Source: Bacteroidota bacterium
GTDB lineage: Bacteria > Bacteroidota > Bacteroidia > Flavobacteriales_E > Vicingaceae
Direction of reading: 5' to 3'
DNA length: 64,000 bases
Assembly (NCBI GenBank): GCA_013112545.1
Contig: JABFGJ010000002.1
Span: 124,001-188,000, forward strand
The stretch's first letter is position 1; every line of letters starts with the position of its first letter. Below the pieces are notes generated by a model that searched no databases, was not told where the DNA came from, and saw nothing but the letters and a program-made list of their open reading frames with translations. A program made the translations under genes and the position numbers. This document shows positions 43,682 through 53,303 of the stretch, piece after piece.

Positions 43682-46300
43682 TTAGCCACATTTGCTATAG
43701 CCGCAGTCAGAGCAAGTTAAGCAGCCTTCTTTAAACATTAATCCTTCTTCAGAGCTACATTCAGGGCAAACCTGACCGTTTACCTTTGTTCCATCTGGGA
43801 TGTATTTTTTCAAAGCTCTAGAAACTCCATTTTTCCATGTATTTAAGCTTTCGTCACTCAAGTGCAAGTTGTTTACCATATCCACGACAAAGTTAATTGG
43901 CATACCATGTCTCAATACTCCTGAAATTAGTTTAGCATAATTCCAATACTCTTGGGTGAAGGTTCTAGATAAGCCTTCAATTGTAGTTTTGTAGCCGTCT
44001 CTATCTTCGTATTGAAAATCATACCTTGCTCTGCCATCGTCGGTTTTATTTCTAATAACCCAACCTTTGTCAACATGACTTAAGATTGAGAAAGAGTCTT
44101 CTGCTCTACCGGTAAAGATTTCGTAAGGCCTGCCATCAATTGTGCCCACAACCGCAATCCATTTTTCATGGTTGTTGTTAAACTTAACAATATCAGCTTC
44201 AATTACTTTTGGTCTTGCAGGAGCCTGAGTTTCCATAAAAGTAACAGTTTCTTCTTTTTTACCTTTATCTTCATTGCTAACAAGAACACCGGAGCGAGAA
44301 CCATCTCTATAAACTGTAATTCCTTTACAACCACTTTCCCAGCCTGTTAAATAGATTTTACTCACTAATTCTTCTGAAGTATTTTCAGGAATATTTACTG
44401 TGACGCTAATTGAATGGTCAACCCACTTTTGAATAGCACCTTGCATTTTAACTTTGTTAACCCAGTTTACATCGTTTGCTGTTGCACCAAAATAAGGAGT
44501 TTTAGCAATAATTTTATCTAATTCTTCTTGACTGTATTTTGAAACTTCTTTTGAATCATAGCCGTTTGCATCAAGCCATGTTTTAAAATTGTGGTGAAAA
44601 ACATTGTATTCTTCCCAAGCATCACCAACCTCATCTATAAAGTCAACTTTTATACTTTTATCGTTAGGGTTAACTTTTCTTCTTCTTTTGTAAGAAACCA
44701 TGAAAACTGGCTCTATACCTGAAGAAGTTTGTGTCATTATGCTAGTGGTTCCTGTTGGAGCAATAGTTAATAATGCAATGTTTCTTCTGCCGTATTTTAC
44801 CATGTCTTCATAAAGTGCTGGATCAGCATCCTTAATTCGGTTGACCATTGGGTTTCTTTCTTCTCGAATGGAATCGTAAATTGGGAAAGACCCTCTATCT
44901 CTAGCCATCTCTACAGACGAGCGATAAGCCTCTAGGGCTAAAGTTTTATGAATTTTTACTGAAAAATCTAAGGCCTCATCGGTACCATAAACTTTATTTA
45001 ATCCGGCAAGCATATCGCCTTCTGCTGTAATTCCAACGCCAGTTCTTCTACCTTCTATGCACTTTTGTTTAATCTTTTTCCAAAGGTTTAATTCTGTTCG
45101 TTTAACGTCTAAGCTCTCTGGATCATCAGCTATTTTAGTAATGATAGCATCGATTTTTTCCATTTCTAAATCAACAATATCATCCATGATACGCTGAGCA
45201 TAGGCAGCATGCTTTTTGAATAATGGCATGTTGAAGCTTGCTTCTGGAGTAAACGGCTTTTCTACATAATTAAATAAATTTATTGCCAATAAACGACAAC
45301 TATCATAAGGGCACAATGGAATTTCGCCACATGGGTTTGTTGAAACAGTTTTAAAACCTAAATCTGCATAACAATCAGCAACTGATTCATTAATTATAGT
45401 ATCCCAAAACAATATTCCTGGCTCTGCAGATTTCCATGCATTGTGTACAATTTTATTCCATAAACTTTTAGCGTTTATTTCAGTAGTATAACTTGGATTG
45501 CTAGAATCTACGGGATATTGTTGTTGAAAAGGAGTGTTATTTACAACTGACTTCATGAAATCGTCTGTAATTTTTACAGAAACATTAGCTCCAGTTACCT
45601 TAGTGCCATCCATTTTAGCATCAATAAATCCTTCAGCATCTGGGTGTTTTATCGATACACTTAGCATTAATGCACCTCTTCTGCCATCTTGTGCAACTTC
45701 TCTTGTTGAGTTAGAGTATCTTTCCATAAATGGAACTATACCAGTTGAGGTTAATGCACTATTCATTACGGGTGAGCCTTTAGGTCTTATGTGAGATAAA
45801 TCATGACCAACGCCACCTCTCCTTTTCATTAATTGGACTTGTTCTTCATCAATTTTCATTACGCCACCATAAGAGTCAGCTACGCCTTTATTTCCAATAA
45901 CAAAACAATTTGACAAAGAAGCTATTTGAAAAGGATTTCCAATTCCTGTCATTGGACCACCTTGAGGAACTATATATTTAAAGTCTTTTAATAAATTATA
46001 AATTTCTTCTTCCGACAGGGCATTAGGATACTTTTTTTCGATTCTTGCAATTTCACCAGCCAATCTATGGTGCATATCGTCAGGAGTCTTTTCATAGATA
46101 TTTCCAGCGGAGTCTTTTAGTGCATATTTATTTACCCAAACATTTGCAGCAAGTTCATCACCTCTAAAATAGTTAGTAGCTGCTTTTACAACATCGTCAT
46201 AATTGTAGCTTGTTCTGTTGTTGTCATTTTCTTTAAACTCTGTTCCGGTAGAGGAGTCCACTTTGTTTTCTATTTTCACGGCTGTTTCTTTCATTTTCAA
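43682..46300 (-). CDS. nrdJ: Adenosylcobalamin-dependent (class II) ribonucleotide reductase
   Basis: An 872-residue class II enzyme reducing ribonucleotides with vitamin B12 coenzyme, so it needs no oxygen. Features include NCFVIGNKGVADSYGG, MKRRGGVGHDLSHIRPKGSPV, the catalytic region STNPCGEIPLCPYDSCRLLAINL (Cys-x-Glu with the radical-site NPCGE motif), APTGTTSIMTQTSSGIEPVF, and the C-terminal C4-type zinc ribbon CPECSSEEGLMFKEGCLTCSDCGYSKCG. The upstream 324 bases contain no cobalamin riboswitch that I can see. Divergent from the haem operon. Confidence 0.95.
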   Translation of the reverse strand: MKMKETAVKIENKVDSSTGTEFKENDNNRTSYNYDDVVKAATNYFRGDELAANVWVNKYALKDSAGNIYEKTPDDMHHRLAGEIARIEKKYPNALSEEEIYNLLKDFKYIVPQGGPMTGIGNPFQIASLSNCFVIGNKGVADSYGGVMKIDEEQVQLMKRRGGVGHDLSHIRPKGSPVMNSALTSTGIVPFMERYSNSTREVAQDGRRGALMLSVSIKHPDAEGFIDAKMDGTKVTGANVSVKITDDFMKSVVNNTPFQQQYPVDSSNPSYTTEINAKSLWNKIVHNAWKSAEPGILFWDTIINESVADCYADLGFKTVSTNPCGEIPLCPYDSCRLLAINLFNYVEKPFTPEASFNMPLFKKHAAYAQRIMDDIVDLEMEKIDAIITKIADDPESLDVKRTELNLWKKIKQKCIEGRRTGVGITAEGDMLAGLNKVYGTDEALDFSVKIHKTLALEAYRSSVEMARDRGSFPIYDSIREERNPMVNRIKDADPALYEDMVKYGRRNIALLTIAPTGTTSIMTQTSSGIEPVFMVSYKRRRKVNPNDKSIKVDFIDEVGDAWEEYNVFHHNFKTWLDANGYDSKEVSKYSQEELDKIIAKTPYFGATANDVNWVNKVKMQGAIQKWVDHSISVTVNIPENTSEELVSKIYLTGWESGCKGITVYRDGSRSGVLVSNEDKGKKEETVTFMETQAPARPKVIEADIVKFNNNHEKWIAVVGTIDGRPYEIFTGRAEDSFSILSHVDKGWVIRNKTDDGRARYDFQYEDRDGYKTTIEGLSRTFTQEYWNYAKLISGVLRHGMPINFVVDMVNNLHLSDESLNTWKNGVSRALKKYIPDGTKVNGQVCPECSSEEGLMFKEGCLTCSDCGYSKCG

Positions 46301-46572
46301 CTTATTGGCTAATTAAACGTAGATTGGGTAAATCTGTAATTTTTCTTTGACCAAGGTACTTTCTCATAAGTGTATTTTCAAATAGGTATGCCTCGATTTT
46401 ATTAACAAAACTCTTTTCATTTCAGAGTCATTGTATATCCCTACTTCGCATAATAATCGAATTTTTTTTTAACAATTTATTAAAAAATATTGATATTAAA
46501 TAAATATATGCTATGGGGAAAAGGCAATAAATTTTTATTATGAATCAAATTATTTTTAATTCTAAAATTGGC
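46301..46572. other. Divergent intergenic region of nrdJ and the haem operon
   Basis: Strongly AT-rich. I searched it by eye for a B12-box/cobalamin riboswitch and an NrdR-type palindrome for nrdJ and found neither. No reading frame or hairpin stands out. Confidence 0.4.
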
Positions 46573-46601
46573 TTGTTTTGATTAAGTAATAGTTAATTTT
46601 G
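46573..46601 (+). promoter_or_regulatory. Promoter of the hemAC-hemD-hemB operon
   Basis: TTG at 46573-46575 and TAATTTTG at 46594-46601 are separated by 18 bp. The start codon lies 23 bp after the -7 box. Confidence 0.55.
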
Positions 46602-46624
46602 TTGGCCTCGAAGGAATTTTTTTA

Positions 46625-48811
46625 ATGGATAGAATTGTTGGTATTGAACTCAGTCATCGCTTTGCTCCTATAGCTATTAGAGAGCAACTGGCACTTAATA
46701 AAACACAAACCTCAGAAGCTCTTCAGGCTTTAAAAAAACATTATAAAGAGGTTTTTATAATCTCGACTTGTAATCGTTTGTCCATTTATGCCTATGGGGA
46801 TAATTATTTGTTTTTAGAAAAGTATTTAGAAAAGTTTGGACAATTTAGTCAGTACTTGTCAGTATTGCCTGATACCAAGATTGCTATTAATAATTTATTT
46901 TCTACAGCAGCTGGCTTAGAGTCACAAGCTATTGGAGAACACCAAATCGTAGGTCAGATTAGAGATGCCATGGATTTAGCTCGAAGAGAAAAAACCATAG
47001 GGCCTATTATGGATGAGTTCATTCGCCAGGCTGTGCATGTTGGCAAAAGAGCCCGACTAGAAACTAATATTGGTAAGCATTCGGCTTCATTAGCAACTGT
47101 TGGTTTCGAGTTGATTAACAAGCATAACTACGATTTAAAAGATACATCTATATTGGTTGTTGGAACAGGAAATATGGCCAATCTGGTCAACACTGTTCTA
47201 GATCGTTCTGCAATTAAGGAATTATTCATTGCTAGTCATAATATGCCAAGAGCAAATGAAATGGCTGCTGAGTGGGGTGGAAAAGCAGTGCATGTTTCTG
47301 AACTGCCACATTATTTGGTGCAATCGGATATCATAATCGGTGGGACTCAAGGTGAAGTAAACCTTCTAAGTGAAAAAGAAATAGAAAATAGTAAATGCAC
47401 TCGAGCACAATTCGCAATGAATGCAGATCGCCCAAAATTGTTAATTGATTTTGGTTTACCAAGAAACTTTAATCCGGTATTAAAAGCATTTGAGAATGTG
47501 AATTTATACGACTTGGATGACATTAAAAAAATGACATTTGAAGGTTTGTTGAAAAGACAAAACGAAATACCTTTAGTTAAAAACATAATTTCTGAAGAGG
47601 GTGACAAGTTTATCGAATGGTTTTACCATCGCAAAGCATCACCTATAATTGAGGCATATTGGAATGGCTTGCAAGAAACAAAAGACGAAGAATTAAAATG
47701 GCTTTTGCCTAAGTTAGGAGACTTAAGTCAAGAGCAAGAGATTTTAATTGAACGATTTGCGCATCGCTTAATTCGTAAGGTTTCTAAAAAACCCATGGAG
47801 GAGTTGAATAATTTTGCTCAGAATTTACATCATACAGATAATCCTATAAATACGGTAAAAAAGGTATTTGATTTAGACGATGTAGATATTTTTGTACCAA
47901 AAAGAAGGGTGATAATTGGGACAAGAGGTAGTAAATTGGCTTTGACCCAAACGCATCATATGATAGAAAAGCTTCGTGAAAAAGAGCCTCAAAATGAATA
48001 CATAACTCAAGTAATTAGAACCAGCGGCGATGAAGGCAATATTGAAGTGATGGGAGCCTTTACTTCGGCAATACAACGTGCTCTACTAGATGGAAGGGTT
48101 GATATTGCAGTGCATAGTTTTAAAGATTTGCCAATTGAATCGATACCTGGGTTGCGGTTTGGAGCAATTTCGAAAAGAGAAGATGTTCGAGATGTTTTAA
48201 TTTCAAGAAATGGGGAAAAACTGCATGAGTTAAAAAAAGGAGCTGTTATTGGAACAGGAAGCTTAAGAAGAGAAATACAAATTAAGCAGTTACGCCCAGA
48301 TTTAGAAGTGAAATTTATACAGGGCAATGTTGATGGCAGAATTAAAAAAATGAAAGATGGTGAATACGATGCCATTATTCTAGCTGCTGCTGGATTGAAA
48401 CGCTTAGGAATGTTAGATTATGCTAGCGAAATTCTCTCAGAAGACGACATGATTCCAGCAGTTGGACAAGGTGCTTTAGCGCTTGAAATTAGAGATGGAG
48501 ATAAAAGCACATATAATTTAGTTCATAAATTAAATAATGCAGATACGGAAATTGCTGCTAATTCAGAACGAGTATTTTTAGAAGCATTGGGTGGGGGTTG
48601 TAATTTTCCAATAGCAGCTCATGCTAAAGTAAAAGATAATCACTTTAGCATAAAAGGTTTGTTTGCCACTGCAGATGGTTCAATAGTAGAAATTGGAAGT
48701 ATAGAAGGTCATAAAGGCTCTGCTTTGCAACTTGCTAGACAATTGGCTTATGATTTAAACAATGCTTTGCTTGAAAATAAACGAATCAAAGAACGTGAGC
48801 CAAATTCTTAA
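46625..48811 (+). CDS. hemAC: Fused glutamyl-tRNA reductase / hydroxymethylbilane synthase
   Basis: A 728-residue protein in one frame joining two haem-pathway enzymes. Residues ~1-415 are HemA, reducing Glu-tRNA to glutamate semialdehyde: IGIELSHRFAPIAIREQLAL, catalytic Cys49 in IISTCNRLSIYAYG, GLESQAIGEHQIVGQIRDA and an NADP-binding VVGTGNMANLV. Residues ~428-728 are HemC, polymerising porphobilinogen: IGTRGSKLALTQT, VHSFKDLPIESIPGL, GTGSLRREIQIKQLRPDL, NVDGRIKKM, and the dipyrromethane cofactor cysteine Cys659 in LGGGCNFPIAAHA. The last ~20 residues overlap hemD. The junction (FDLDDVDIFVPKRR) has no stop or start spacing. Confidence 0.92.
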   Translation: MDRIVGIELSHRFAPIAIREQLALNKTQTSEALQALKKHYKEVFIISTCNRLSIYAYGDNYLFLEKYLEKFGQFSQYLSVLPDTKIAINNLFSTAAGLESQAIGEHQIVGQIRDAMDLARREKTIGPIMDEFIRQAVHVGKRARLETNIGKHSASLATVGFELINKHNYDLKDTSILVVGTGNMANLVNTVLDRSAIKELFIASHNMPRANEMAAEWGGKAVHVSELPHYLVQSDIIIGGTQGEVNLLSEKEIENSKCTRAQFAMNADRPKLLIDFGLPRNFNPVLKAFENVNLYDLDDIKKMTFEGLLKRQNEIPLVKNIISEEGDKFIEWFYHRKASPIIEAYWNGLQETKDEELKWLLPKLGDLSQEQEILIERFAHRLIRKVSKKPMEELNNFAQNLHHTDNPINTVKKVFDLDDVDIFVPKRRVIIGTRGSKLALTQTHHMIEKLREKEPQNEYITQVIRTSGDEGNIEVMGAFTSAIQRALLDGRVDIAVHSFKDLPIESIPGLRFGAISKREDVRDVLISRNGEKLHELKKGAVIGTGSLRREIQIKQLRPDLEVKFIQGNVDGRIKKMKDGEYDAIILAAAGLKRLGMLDYASEILSEDDMIPAVGQGALALEIRDGDKSTYNLVHKLNNADTEIAANSERVFLEALGGGCNFPIAAHAKVKDNHFSIKGLFATADGSIVEIGSIEGHKGSALQLARQLAYDLNNALLENKRIKEREPNS

Positions 48812-49565
48812 AGGTAAATCTGTATTAATAACCAGAGCCGCTCATCAATCTAAAGATCTTGTTAAATTAGTTGAAAAACATGGCGGAATAGCGATAGCCA
48901 TGCCTCTAATAGAGCTAGTTGAACTAGAAGATAAATCAGAAATTTACTCGGCTTTCGAACAATTAGAGCATATTGATTGGTTAGTTTTTACGAGTGAAAA
49001 TACCGTGGACTATTTTTTTAAATATGCAGCTGAAAAGGGCGTAAAGTTTTATTTCTATCCAAACTTGAAAATTGCAACAGTAGGAGAAAAAACTAAACTA
49101 AAATTAGAGCAAATGGGTTATCGCACTAATTTTGTTCCTATACAATACACCGCTGCAGTTTTAGCAGAAAACATGGATGAAGAAATTTCTGGAAAAAAGA
49201 TTTTAATTCCTCGGTCAGATATAGCAAGCAACGAATATTTAACTGTTTTTGAAAGTAGGGGAGCTAAGGTTTTTCCGTTGACAGTTTATAAAAATAAAGC
49301 AATTGAATATTCCCTAGAAAAGGTTGAAGAAATCTTGAATCAGAGTATAGATTACCTTACGTTTACTAGCGGATCTACAGTTAGATCTTTTCATACATGT
49401 GTGCAGCATAAAGCAATGAACTTTATAGACAGTAAAACGTATTGTATTGGACCTAGCACTGCCAAAGTTGCAAGCGAGTTAGGCTTTATAATAGATGGCA
49501 TTGCAGAACCGCACACTGTGGATGCATTATTTGAATTGATTATAAAAGACAATAAAGATGTTTAG
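48795..49565 (+). CDS. hemD: Uroporphyrinogen-III synthase
   Basis: About 256 residues, closing hydroxymethylbilane to uroporphyrinogen III. Family features are weak as always, but SVLITRAAHQSKDLVKLVEKHGG, WLVFTSENTVDYFFKY, IATVGEKTKLKLEQMGY, LIPRSDIASNEYL and YLTFTSGSTVRSF fit. I favour GTG 48795 (MSQILKGKSVLITR); an in-frame ATG at 48762 would deepen the overlap with hemAC from 17 to 50 bases. It overlaps hemB by 8 bases. Confidence 0.9.
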   Translation: MSQILKGKSVLITRAAHQSKDLVKLVEKHGGIAIAMPLIELVELEDKSEIYSAFEQLEHIDWLVFTSENTVDYFFKYAAEKGVKFYFYPNLKIATVGEKTKLKLEQMGYRTNFVPIQYTAAVLAENMDEEISGKKILIPRSDIASNEYLTVFESRGAKVFPLTVYKNKAIEYSLEKVEEILNQSIDYLTFTSGSTVRSFHTCVQHKAMNFIDSKTYCIGPSTAKVASELGFIIDGIAEPHTVDALFELIIKDNKDV

Positions 49566-50517
49566 ACCTAGAAGATTAAGAAGTAACCCTCAAATTAGAA
49601 ATTTAGTTCGTGAAACGACATTATCAGTAAACGATTTTATTTATCCTATGTTTATTGAGGAAGGTGAAAACATTCGAAAAGAAATTATTTCGATGCCTGG
49701 AATTTATCGTACTTCTATAGACCGATTAGATGCAGAACTTCAAGAATTAGTTGACTTGGGAATCAATTCGATTATGTTGTTTGGAATACCTAAGAAGAAA
49801 GATGCAATTGGTTCTGAATCTTGGAATTCTGAAGGTGTAGTGCAACAAGCAGCACGATATATAAAAGCCAAGTATCCCCAATTGTATCTTGTAGCTGATA
49901 TCTGCTTTTGCGAATACACCGACCACGGGCATTGTGGTGTGTTAGATGGAGAAACGGTTAATAATGATGAAACATTGTTGAACTTAGAAAAGCAAACTTT
50001 GTCGATGGCCGAAGCTGGATTTGATATGTTGGCTCCTTCAGGCATGATGGATGGGGGAATAGGAGTAATGCGCGATGTGTTAGATTTAAATGGGTATGAA
50101 AATATGCCATTGATGGCTTATGCAGTTAAATATTCATCAGCTTTTTATGGTCCGTTTAGAGATGCCGCAGATTCTGCACCTTCATTTGGCGATCGAAAAA
50201 CTTATCAGATGGATCCCGCTAATCGTTTAGAAGCAATAAAAGAAGCAACGTTGGATTTGCAACAGGGGGCAGATATTTTAATGGTAAAACCAGCACTTTC
50301 TTATTTAGATATTATTCGAGAAGTAAAAGATCAATTTGATGTGCCTATAGCAGCATACAATGTTAGTGGAGAATATGCCATGGTAAAAGCAGCTGCAGCA
50401 AATGGCTGGATTGACGGAGAGAAAGTTATGCTTGAAAAATTGATGTCGATGAAAAGAGCAGGAGCTGATATTATTTTGACCTATCATGCAAAAGAGGCGG
50501 CAAAGTTGCTGATTTAA
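49558..50517 (+). CDS. hemB: Delta-aminolevulinic acid dehydratase (porphobilinogen synthase)
   Basis: A 319-residue HemB, condensing two ALA molecules to porphobilinogen. It shows RRLRSNPQIRNLVRETTLSVNDFIYPMFIEEG, VADICFCEYTDHGHCGVLDG (metal-binding cysteines), MLAPSGMMDGGIGVMR, the first active-site lysine in MAYAVKYSSAFYGPFRDAADSAPSFGDRKTYQMD, and the second in ADILMVKPALSYLDI. The CxCxxxxxGHCG pattern with cysteines indicates the zinc-dependent type. Translationally coupled to hemD by an 8-base overlap. Confidence 0.96.
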   Translation: MFRPRRLRSNPQIRNLVRETTLSVNDFIYPMFIEEGENIRKEIISMPGIYRTSIDRLDAELQELVDLGINSIMLFGIPKKKDAIGSESWNSEGVVQQAARYIKAKYPQLYLVADICFCEYTDHGHCGVLDGETVNNDETLLNLEKQTLSMAEAGFDMLAPSGMMDGGIGVMRDVLDLNGYENMPLMAYAVKYSSAFYGPFRDAADSAPSFGDRKTYQMDPANRLEAIKEATLDLQQGADILMVKPALSYLDIIREVKDQFDVPIAAYNVSGEYAMVKAAAANGWIDGEKVMLEKLMSMKRAGADIILTYHAKEAAKLLI

Positions 50518-50521
50518 AGCG

Positions 50522-50713
50522 ATGGACTATATTTTAACTTTTTTAATTATAGGTGCTATTCTTGGAGTAGCAGCTATTTTCTTACTTGTGTTTACATGGA
50601 ATAAATCTATGGAACCTGACCATACTCGAATCAGTCCACTGTCTAGGTCGATTGCACAAACCCTAATAATTGCTATTTTATTAGCGATAATCACACTTGT
50701 TTTTCTTATTTGA
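50522..50713 (+). CDS. Small membrane protein, two predicted helices
   Basis: A 63-residue protein, ATG 4 bases after the hemB stop. Two hydrophobic segments (YILTFLIIGAILGVAAIFLLVF and TLIIAILLAIITLVFLI) flank a charged loop WNKSMEPDHTRISPLSRSIAQ. I recognise no family. Its position suggests co-transcription with the haem genes. Confidence 0.6.
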   Translation: MDYILTFLIIGAILGVAAIFLLVFTWNKSMEPDHTRISPLSRSIAQTLIIAILLAIITLVFLI

Positions 50714-50727
50714 AAATAAAACTTGAA

Positions 50728-50829
50728 ATGAAACTAAAATTTTTAATTGAAGACATCAAAAAAGTTTCGCCAAGAAACTGGTTTGCTTTGATTGTGGTTT
50801 TATGTATGCTGTATTTGATGTTTCGTTAG
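50728..50829 (+). CDS. Tiny single-helix membrane protein
   Basis: A 33-residue reading frame, ATG 50728 to TAG 50827-50829, 14 bases after the previous small gene. It has a basic N-terminal half (KLKFLIEDIKKVSPRNW) and one hydrophobic helix (FALIVVLCMLYLMF). It converges with the response regulator gene with a 4-base overlap at the stops. Its place in a tight row and its clean helix support it, but it is short. Confidence 0.45.
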   Translation: MKLKFLIEDIKKVSPRNWFALIVVLCMLYLMFR

Positions 50830-51542
50830 GGCGAAACATAATTATTTGACGGATTTAATTGTAAATCCTCTTCGAATTTATATCCAACTCCTTTAACTGT
50901 TTTTATGTAATCGTCTCCAATTTTTGCCCTTATCTTTCGGATGTGAACATCAATCGTTCGATCGTTTACTATTACATCTTCAGCCCAAAGTTCGTTTAAG
51001 ATAGTATCCCTTGTATAAACTCTGCCAGGTTTCATCATTAGAAGTTCGAGAAGTTCAAATTCCTTTTTAGGAAGGTCGATTGGAGTTCCATCTAAAATTA
51101 ATACAAAACGTTCGCGATCTAAAATAATCCTTCCAGATGCTATATTTTCATGTTTGTCGTTCAACTTAGCACCATTCCTTCTTAATAGTGCCTTAATCTT
51201 GCTTATTAAAACACGCGGTTTAATTGGCTTAGTGATATAATCATCAGCCCCTGCTTCAAACCCTGCTATATGGGAATAATCTTCAGATCTAGCAGAAAGG
51301 AAAGTAATGACAGTTTTGCTAAGTGATTCAATTTTTCGTAACTCTATACATGCTTCCATGCCATCCATTACTGGCATCATTACATCTAATATAATTAGAT
51401 CAGGTATAATCTCTTTGGCTAACTTAATCGCTTCGATTCCATCATTAGCACAAAATACATTAAACCCTTCATTTGTTAAATTATAATTGATAAGCTCTAG
51501 GATATCTTGCTCATCATCGACTAATAGAATTTTTTCTTTCAT
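50826..51542 (-). CDS. OmpR/PhoB-family response regulator
   Basis: A 238-residue two-component regulator. The receiver domain (1-120) has KILLVDDEQDILE with the acidic pair, the phosphoacceptor Asp in DLIILDVMMPVMDG, and the conserved Lys in GADDYITKPIKPRVL. The winged-helix DNA-binding domain (~130-230) has LPKKEFELLELLMMKPGRVYTRDTILNELWAEDVIVNDRTIDVHIRKIRAKIGDDYIKTVKGVGYKF. It looks PhoB-like. No histidine kinase gene is adjacent, unusual for this class. It diverges from the lipoprotein-TonB receptor pair. Confidence 0.93.
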   Translation of the reverse strand: MKEKILLVDDEQDILELINYNLTNEGFNVFCANDGIEAIKLAKEIIPDLIILDVMMPVMDGMEACIELRKIESLSKTVITFLSARSEDYSHIAGFEAGADDYITKPIKPRVLISKIKALLRRNGAKLNDKHENIASGRIILDRERFVLILDGTPIDLPKKEFELLELLMMKPGRVYTRDTILNELWAEDVIVNDRTIDVHIRKIRAKIGDDYIKTVKGVGYKFEEDLQLNPSNNYVSP

Positions 51543-51798
51543 ATTGTTTTATAATAAATACTAAATTATTGTTAATGCTTTGCTTTAGGGTTAATTTAAG
51601 ATTAAGTTGATTTTAACTCTAAGTTTCCTATAAATAGAATTGTTGTATCAATTTATGACGGTAATCTATTTGCATCGTGTGTGTTAGGCGTTTGTGTTGT
51701 CAATTAGAAAATTAATTTATTGATAACATATTATTCCATTTAAGCTAATAAGTGAATCTCACATTTGCATCAATATAAAAAACAAAAACTTTTTTAAA

Positions 51799-53166
51799 AT
51801 GAAAAACTTTAGAAACAATGTAACATTAATGATGAGCGCAATTGTAGTGTTTGCCTTTTCAATTAGTATATCATCTTGCAACAAAGATGATGAAACAGAA
51901 ACTCCAAAATCCAATACCCCATCTACAACTACATCTGCTGAAGAAGATGCAGTTGCTATTTCTTTTACAACTAATAACAATACTTTAGAGAATCCTGGAA
52001 TATTATCAGCAAATACATTAATACCGACTAATACGTTATCAACTGGTGAATTACCTCCTCTTGATGGGTTTTATACACAAGTCAATTATAAAGGTGCATT
52101 TGGTTCAACAAATTGGGCTGCAGGTTGGACTTATATATCTGGAGATAAAAGAACATTTGATAATACGAAACCAACAAAAAAAATTAATGATAACTCGCTT
52201 ACAATCAATACAACTTTGAGTAAGGACACGATCTACATTATAGATGGATTGGTATTTATTGGAAATGGAGAAACCTTAACCATTGAAAAAGGGACAGTAT
52301 TAAAAGGAAAACCTGGTTCGGGAGCTTCTGCCTCTGCACTGATCATTGCTAAGGGTGGTATAATTAATGCAATTGGAACGGCTACTGAACCAATAATAAT
52401 GACATATGAAGGAGATGATGGCACTCCTCAACTATCAAATGTAAAAGGGCAATGGGGGGGCTTAATTTTACTTGGGAATGCCCGACTTAACTCAAGCCCA
52501 GGATCAACTCAAATTGAAGGAATACCTACAAATGAACCAAGAGGTATTTATGGAGGGGCTGATGATTCGGATAATTCTGGGACAATTAAATATGTGTCTA
52601 TAAGACATGGGGGAACTGATATAGGAGCAGGGAATGAAATTAACGGACTAACTCTTGGAGGTGTAGGTAGTGGGACAACTATAGAATATATTGAGGTAGT
52701 TTCAAACAAAGATGATGGGCTAGAATTCTTTGGAGGAGCGCCTAATGCGAAACACATAATTACTGCTTTTTGTGGAGATGATTCATTTGATTATGATGAA
52801 GGATTTAGAGGAAAAGGGCAGTTTTGGGTAACTGTGCAGGATGAGGAAAGTGATAGAGGGGGTGAGCATGATGGAGGTACAGACCCTGAAACTGCAACAC
52901 CTTATGCAACACCAGTTATTTATAATGTAACTTATATTGGAAATGGTACTTCTAGAGCAATTACTTTTAGAGACAATGCAGGAGGTGAATATCATAACTC
53001 TATTTTTTACAATTTCGGAAAAGGAATTGATATTGAAGATTTGACTTCAGGGGAAGATTCTTATTCAAGGTTTGTAAATTCGGATTTAAAGCTTAAAGGG
53101 AATATTTTCTATGAGATAGGATCTGGAACAACAGCATATGACATATTTACTATTGCAGCCCAATAG
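51799..53166 (+). CDS. Lipoprotein of the T9SS/TonB-receptor partner type, beta-helix-like
   Basis: A 455-residue lipoprotein. The leader MKNFRNNVTLMMSAIVVFAFSISISSC gives the lipobox and is followed by an acidic, Thr-rich linker (to ~65). The rest has repetitive beta-strand wording of a right-handed beta-helix, e.g. LTIEKGTVLKGKPGSGASASALIIAKGGIINAIGTATEPIIMTYE and LEFFGGAPNAKHIITAFCGDDSFDYDEGFRG. Homologues in Bacteroidota lie next to TonB-dependent receptors, as here, 137 bp upstream. The ligand is unknown. Confidence 0.82.
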   Translation: MKNFRNNVTLMMSAIVVFAFSISISSCNKDDETETPKSNTPSTTTSAEEDAVAISFTTNNNTLENPGILSANTLIPTNTLSTGELPPLDGFYTQVNYKGAFGSTNWAAGWTYISGDKRTFDNTKPTKKINDNSLTINTTLSKDTIYIIDGLVFIGNGETLTIEKGTVLKGKPGSGASASALIIAKGGIINAIGTATEPIIMTYEGDDGTPQLSNVKGQWGGLILLGNARLNSSPGSTQIEGIPTNEPRGIYGGADDSDNSGTIKYVSIRHGGTDIGAGNEINGLTLGGVGSGTTIEYIEVVSNKDDGLEFFGGAPNAKHIITAFCGDDSFDYDEGFRGKGQFWVTVQDEESDRGGEHDGGTDPETATPYATPVIYNVTYIGNGTSRAITFRDNAGGEYHNSIFYNFGKGIDIEDLTSGEDSYSRFVNSDLKLKGNIFYEIGSGTTAYDIFTIAAQ

Positions 53167-53185
53167 TTTAAGAATTTATAACAAA

Positions 53186-53221
53186 AAAATGGGGTGCTAA
53201 GATTATAGCAACCCTTTTTTT
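53186..53221 (+). terminator. Probable terminator between the lipoprotein and TonB receptor genes
   Basis: GGGGTGCT and AGCAACCC pair imperfectly around AAGATTAT and a T-run follows, 20 bases after the lipoprotein stop. It may reduce rather than block read-through into the receptor gene. Confidence 0.6.
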
Positions 53222-53303
53222 GTTAACATTAAATTAACGCATTGATAAAGTTTGATTCAACTGGAGGTGATTTAAATCACACACTTTTGTAAAAAAAAAG
53301 AAG

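Noticed and set aside
46301-46572. Cobalamin riboswitch upstream of the B12-dependent ribonucleotide reductase
   Set aside because: Expected on functional grounds, but no B12-box-like GCCACTG/GGGAA combination or extended stem is visible on the minus strand.
53250-53289. Consensus promoter for the TonB receptor (TTTG at 53251 with CACTTTTG at 53282)
   Set aside because: The spacer is about 27 bp and the -7 box has CA for TA, so the match is too weak to list.
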